DNA from: Arcuatula senhousia
Lineage: Eukaryota > Mollusca > Bivalvia > Mytilida > Mytilidae
DNA length: 64,000 bases
Direction of reading: 5' to 3'
Assembly: GCA_963971305.1 (NCBI GenBank)
Contig: OZ020309.1
Location: forward strand, 12,827,001 to 12,891,000
Position numbers and translations under genes: made by a program. This document shows, piece by piece, positions 59,011 through 64,000 of this stretch. The notes beneath the pieces were generated by a model. That model saw only the letters and a list, made by a program, of their open reading frames with translations. It ran no database searches and was not told the origin of the DNA. Each line of letters starts with the position of its first letter. Position 1 is the stretch's first letter.

Positions 59011-60470
59011 TTGTTTGTTTTGTTTGTGTGGGCTTTTTTTTTTTGGAAAGGGGCTGAGGGGGGTTTGTTTTTTTGAGAGGGGGGATAAATCTTTGGATAG
59101 ATATACTCCATCTTCTAGTCCTCCTTTTCCATTAATTCAATGACATGTGTTATACATGTATCATACTTAATGAACAATTTGTAAGATGAGGAACTCATTT
59201 AGTTCCAGGATCTCAAAGAAAGAATGAAAAGAGAATTTAAAGTGAGATAAAACAGTTTTTAAGGACCTTGATGCTACTAGAGTGCACATTATACTTGTAT
59301 TAGAAACCAGTAATGATGGTTAAAAAATTGGTAATTTACTGTAATCTGACCATAAAATAGGTTGAATTATTTAAGGAAGATCAATAAGGTTTTAGGTGAC
59401 AAAATCTGTAGTCGTTCATTAAAAGATTGATTTATTGGAAAAGTTTAAAAATGTTTGTTCTCATATTAGTTGTAAATCAATCTGAAAAATATCATTATGA
59501 TATGATGGATATTTGACAGGGACATGAACTGATATTTAGACTAAATGAAGGGTTTCCTATTCAGTTTTTTCTTCAATTCTATGAATTAATATTACCAAGG
59601 ATAATTTAACATTGTATTATGTATATGCAGTTGCAGTCCTTGAAAGCTTTTGACTTGGTAAGAAATTTGATATTTGATTCAAGATATTTTGGTTATATTG
59701 TATATTCCTGTATGTTTTTGTTGGTTGTTTTTTTCTCTTACTTTTAAAAGTTTTATTTGCTTTTAATGATGTTAATGTTGGTTTGGTCGTTATCATTTGA
59801 TTTTAAATGGTGATACAAGTATCATGACAATTTCCACCTTGCTATCATCTGACTATGGTGAAAGTACTAGGTATTCATCTCTGTAATGTCTAAGTTGTCA
59901 TTGAGTTGAAAGTTTGTTTCTCATTTGAAACAAAATTACAACAATATTTCTGGCAAAAAATTTTGCTCAGCAATTAAGTCTACTATCAGATGTTCTGACG
60001 TAGCCAAAATATTGAAAATAGCTCAACACCATATGAATGAATATGAAGAGCACACATTATGACTACAAGATCAACCTATAAAAGCTAAGAGTTAACATTA
60101 TGTATAAGGCTTTCCATTATAGTTTCAATGTAGGAGACATTTTAGAAACATTTGTAAAAAGAGTACAACATCTTGTATTTAGGTTTTCAAGTAAGGATAT
60201 TTAAACAAGAAATATTAAAAACTAATGTTTATCAAAATCTTTGGAAAATGATTACTTTTGGATTTTTACATGTCATAACACATTTGTCACACAAATTTTT
60301 CGGCTCTTGCTTTTATACATTTAATATCATGATAACAAATTCAGTCCAGTATTTGAATGCTATTTTTGAAGATCTGACTGTACCATATTGACTTATATTA
60401 AACTGTATCTATAATTATTTGGTGAACCTGCCTTATTTGTATTTCTTGCTCAGAAGTATATACTGCAGTT

Positions 60471-60676
60471 TCATTATTATTCGTGGGGTATCAATTTTCG
60501 TGGTATTCGTGGGTAGCCTTTATCCATGAAATTTGATACCCCATGAAAAGGAAATTTAACATTGAGGCCTGTATGCTTGAAACATCAGAACCACGAAATT
60601 AAGATAATCCACGAACTGTTCCTTTTTCAACAAACCACGAAAATTGGTACCCACGAAAATAAATGAATCCACAGTA
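60471..60676. mobile_element. MITE with TACTG...CAGTA ends, copy 2
   Basis: Same ends and subterminal phrases as 40251-40466, here with clear inverted pairs ATTCGTGGGGTATCAATTTT and GAAAATTGGTACCCACGAAA. No coding capacity; upstream of PFN4. Confidence 0.88.
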
Positions 60677-60849
60677 TAGCAGGACTTCATCATTTTGATG
60701 TCACATTATTATATATTTTTTGTTGGTCCGCTATAGCATTTGAAAGTCAGGACTGCATTGTATGACTTGTAGTTGATGCACTTCTTAAGGTTTGAATGGT
60801 ATTCTTCATCTAGGACCAAATGCAAGAAAGCAAGCACCTATGACTTATC

Positions 60850-60965
60850 ACATTAAAGGCTGCAGGCTGTTTTGCAATGTAGTTTTTCAAATTGCTGCAG
60901 ATGTATGTAGGTAAGTGATGCATAAGCTTGTTCCACACCTCATTATCTATTATTTGTATATTGTA
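60850..60965. repeat. Interspersed repeat fragment abutting PFN4 exon 1
   Basis: AAAGGCTGCAGGCTGTTTTG through CTTGTTCCACACCTCATTAT matches 17745-17867. The repeat stops just before the splice acceptor of the first PFN4 coding exon and may supply part of its pyrimidine-poor tract. Confidence 0.6.
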
Positions 60966-60978
60966 GGATGCAGTCAAG

Positions 60979-63566
60979 ATGAATCAGTTGCAGAATTTAC
61001 TGCATGATGCTTTAATCTCCACAGACCATGTCCAACACTGTGCAATAGTCCGACGGAAAGACTGTGTTGTCAGAGCAAGCTCAGTAGGATTCAATGTAAG
61101 GGATTAGCTTTATTCTTACATTTGTATATCAGGTACATTTCAGTATACTGTAGATTTTTATGCCTTGAAATAACTAAGATAGAGGTCACCCAAGCTAGTT
61201 TATCTTTTATGCCCCCTACAAAAGTAGTGAGGCATATAATGTATGGGCCCATTTCATCTGTCTGACCATACATGACAAAGGTATTCCAATCAATTGCTCA
61301 GAAACTTCTCATAGAATTTATGTGGAACTTGGTAACTATAAAGCATACCATATAATGTTGTAATGACAGAAAACCTGAGGCTCAAAACTCTGTGTAAGTT
61401 ATGGTGCTGTGACAAATGTCTTGGAAGGGGGGACTTACTGTCTGTAAAGGTTAGTCTGGAGAACAGAAATTCTTATTTTTTCTTCATCATCATGTTGTTG
61501 CTAGAACCTTTGAAATGTTTGCCAATTTTATCTTTGCAAGAAAATGTAACTAAATTCACAAAAAGAGTAAAGAAATGGCTTATCTCCTAGATAAATGAAG
61601 CAAAATCACTTTGCCCCCTAGTTTTTCCATGCTTAATGGCATCCATATTTTGGGATGCTAAATTGTCAATAATCACTTTTTTGTACAATTTTAGAATACC
61701 ATTTAGATCACAGAGATATTTTGTGATCAACTTGTTTTTGTTTACATCTGGGACAATAATGTGGAAGTGCACTTTGACGTCATAACGACGTCACAATAGA
61801 AATTGACAGTTTTTCTCGGCATTTTATGCAATGGCCGCTTGCAAATATCTGAATTTTTAGGAAATGTATTGAACTTTCTGTAACATTGTTATATTTTTTA
61901 AATACATTTTTTTTTATTCTAATAAGATTATGTAAACAAATTAAAGCTAAATTATTTAATATTTTTGATTTTTCCATTCTCCAGACTACCCTTTACAGAC
62001 AGTAGGTACAGTGGTTATGGTGGCTATGTCCATTACTGTCATGACAGTTCTGTTTTATGTGAATAAGTTAATGTCCTCCATTGATATTTTGTATGCAGTT
62101 ACATCGGTTCAAATAATTTCAGAACGTTTTATCAATATGCTTCTGCAGTCACAGTTAGTGAACCAAAACTTATTCTTGATATGATCTTCAATCCCAAAAA
62201 TTATTGACATCAATATTTTACAGAGTATGCCAAGCCACCACAGTAATTTTTTTCATATGAAGTAATTTAATGTACATATTTATATTTATTCTTTCAGCTT
62301 CATCAAGAACAAGTACAAATATTACTAGATGCATTTAAGAACCCACCACAGACTAGAGAAGAAGGAATATATTTTGATGATAGACAGTACAAATGTGTTA
62401 GGGCAGATAAAAACAGTATTTATGGCAAATGTGTATGTTTCATGGGTAACACAGAAAATTTTGATCTACTGATTTAAATCTCACCTGTCAAATAAGAGTA
62501 ACCTTGTTTTCCATAATGTTGTAGAATGGATTAAATGCAACAAACAATTATTGAAGTTCTATGTATATCACTTTTATACTCAGACTATTAATAGAAGGAA
62601 TATATATTATGGCACAAATTCACATAACAAACATTGAAATGAATTAAACCTTTATGCCATCTTAATCCTTAAGTCAGAAGGAGGCTTTTAAGTTCATGCA
62701 CCTCATCACAAAAACAACCTAAGCACTGATTTTAGTGGGTTTTTTTTTTTTGTTTGCTAAACATAGTTAAGACTACACATGTGTATTAAAGTTTACAAAT
62801 TATGTTTGGTAATAAACAAATTACATATAAATCTTGCAAAGAAATCTAACAAATAACTATCATATGTTGCCTCATAATATTTACTTTCATTTGTACAGCA
62901 TTAATAATAAGTAATTTTTATTTCAGGATAAAAGAGGTTTGATATTAGTACGAACCCAGTCAATGTTATTAATAGCCACCTATACAGAAAATATGTATCC
63001 CAGTGTATGTGTAGAGGCAGTAGAAAAATTAGGTATGCCACATTTTTTCTTCATTGATGAAAAGGGCAAAGCAGTACCGATGGGGGGATCCCAATGTCAA
63101 AAGTCTTTGGCAAAACCAGTAGAACAGCGCTGAGAAACAGACAACACAAAAACACAGAAACAACTGAATAGCATTCATACAGCTTTAAATATAGCTTTTA
63201 AAATGCGTGCAATAACCATTTGGCTGTAAGGTCTTTAATTAGTCATCCAAAAGTGACTTGTCAGAAGCATCTGAAATCTTTGAACTTTAGACAAATAATA
63301 ATTCCTACATATTTCCCTTCCTTTATTGGATGCTTAACTATTAAATACTAGTAAAACATTTTATTTTCTAAGCTTCAATCTACTTCTACATTCAAACATT
63401 CAGCATTAATTGATCCCTCTCTGCAAATAACCATAACTTTTTGTAACATATATTTTTTTGTGTGTGTTTTGTTTGGACAATTTGATTATCATGATAATCT
63501 TGCCTTTGTTTAGTTTAAATTATTCTTTTTTTTCCAGCTGATTATTTCAAGGAAAAGGGAAAATGA
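60979..63566 (+). CDS. PFN4: Profilin-4
   Basis: Four coding exons, 60979-61095, 62298-62432, 62927-63032 and 63538-63566, join through consensus GT-AG sites (phases 0, 0, 1) to give 128 aa, close to the 129 aa I recall for the human protein. The frame starts MNQLQNLLHDALI, and SSVGFN, EEGIYFDDRQYKCVRADKNS, LLIATYTENMYPSVCVEAVE and the ending DYFKEKGK match profilin-4 in order. Profilins bind actin and proline-rich ligands, but profilin-4 is reported to be testis-enriched and to lack normal actin and poly-proline binding, with lipid binding instead. The exon begins at 60967 after TTGTAG, so a 5' non-coding exon lies upstream. An out-of-frame ATG nine bases before the start makes a four-codon frame that overlaps the true ATG. 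Reading through the exon 3 donor gives only a short unrelated tail. Confidence 0.95.
61209..61300 (+). mobile_element. Hairpin head of a GCCCCCTAC element in PFN4 intron 1
   Basis: ATGCCCCCTAC, loop AAAA and GTAGTGAGGCAT form an imperfect hairpin (61209-61235), followed by CATCTGTCTGACC. Similar to the element start at 25916. The far end was not identified. Confidence 0.5.
61436..62004. mobile_element. TIR element in PFN4 intron 1
   Basis: TACTGTCTGTAAAGGTTAGT at the left and ACTACCCTTTACAGACAGTA at the right are inverted, extending over about 28 bp with CTGGAGAA/TTCTCCAG. Internal AT-rich sequence contains two CRE-like TGACGTCA/GACGTCAC motifs (61774-61794). No coding capacity. Confidence 0.85.
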
Positions 63567-63685
63567 AAGACCAAAACCAACATTACTTGACAGAGAGGAG
63601 ATTGTGAGCTTGACTGCATGTTGACATGTGATGAATTTTGTTTGACTGATGACTTAGAAGAAACTTTTTATTTAAATTATTATAT

Positions 63686-63760
63686 GACAGCAAAATTTTT
63701 GCAATAACGTAATGTCAAAGCAATCTCATTGTTATTTGTTTCAGGACATTTTGTTTCCCT
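63686..63760 (+). mobile_element. Degenerate head of the GTCGTC hairpin element
   Basis: GCAAAA-T-TTTTGC (63690-63702) then AATAACGTAATGTCAAAGC parallels the starts at 23705 and 53665. The GTC tract is decayed and no core is seen. About 120 bp after the PFN4 stop codon. Confidence 0.5.
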
Positions 63761-64000
63761 ATGATAATAGTAATTTACAGTGATGGGGGAAATAAGAGTT
63801 AAAAGCAGGGTTGAAAGGTTCTACTTTGTGCATTTGGTTTCTTAGCCATATATCCTTAGTTGTGGTTGACACTGGTTGCTTCTAAATCTTTATATGAAGC
63901 CATTAACTCCTTGTGACACTAAATAGAAAAGACTCATTGCCATTTTGTTATCCAGATTTTACTCTGCCATAATAATAATAATTTCTTGTTATTAGTTTTT

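Overview
The window looks like a piece of a bivalve mollusc genome, possibly a mytilid. It is AT-rich, its genes have small exons with GT-AG introns, and it is crowded with short interspersed elements. Three protein-coding genes were reconstructed exon by exon with continuous reading phase: a secreted midkine/pleiotrophin-family growth factor (+ strand, 21386-27660, 228 aa), a FAM228-family protein (- strand, 32539-49103, 370 aa, eight coding exons including a 21-nt microexon) and profilin-4 (+ strand, 60979-63566, 128 aa). The organism call is inference from gene structure and repeat types; the gene calls rest on the protein sequence.

Layout. 1-11305 is a satellite array of about twelve near-identical 936-bp units that runs off the left edge. 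Its second half shows a dimeric (1872-bp) higher-order pattern. 12802-15829 holds two tandem 1527-bp units related in sequence to the satellite monomer. 15853-18230 carries a tandem-core element with inverted ends, a foldback element and a tRNA-like SINE head. 19100-28760 is the midkine-like gene; its first intron holds a 57/58-bp minisatellite of about 31 units inside an inverted-repeat element, plus a hairpin-headed element. 28760-32540 is intergenic with degenerate repeats. 32539-49103 is the FAM228 gene, whose introns contain a 5'-truncated LINE with a 14-bp target-site duplication, MITEs, a tandem-core element, a foldback element and a 1.17-kb TIR element. 49104-60978 separates the divergent FAM228 and PFN4 genes and holds several MITEs, another tandem-core element, a 30-bp minisatellite and a possible small gene or first exon beside a CRE/E-box. 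PFN4 fills the right end.

The three genes do not form one pathway that the sequence can show. FAM228 and PFN4 lie head to head, and as I recall they are also neighbours in vertebrates, so this may be an ancient linked pair. The most interesting non-genic pattern is that many unrelated repeat families here share one layout: a short terminal hairpin, often a GTC-rich tract, often a tandem core of 120-180 bp monomers, and an inverted copy of the end. No clear new enzymatic or defence system is visible.
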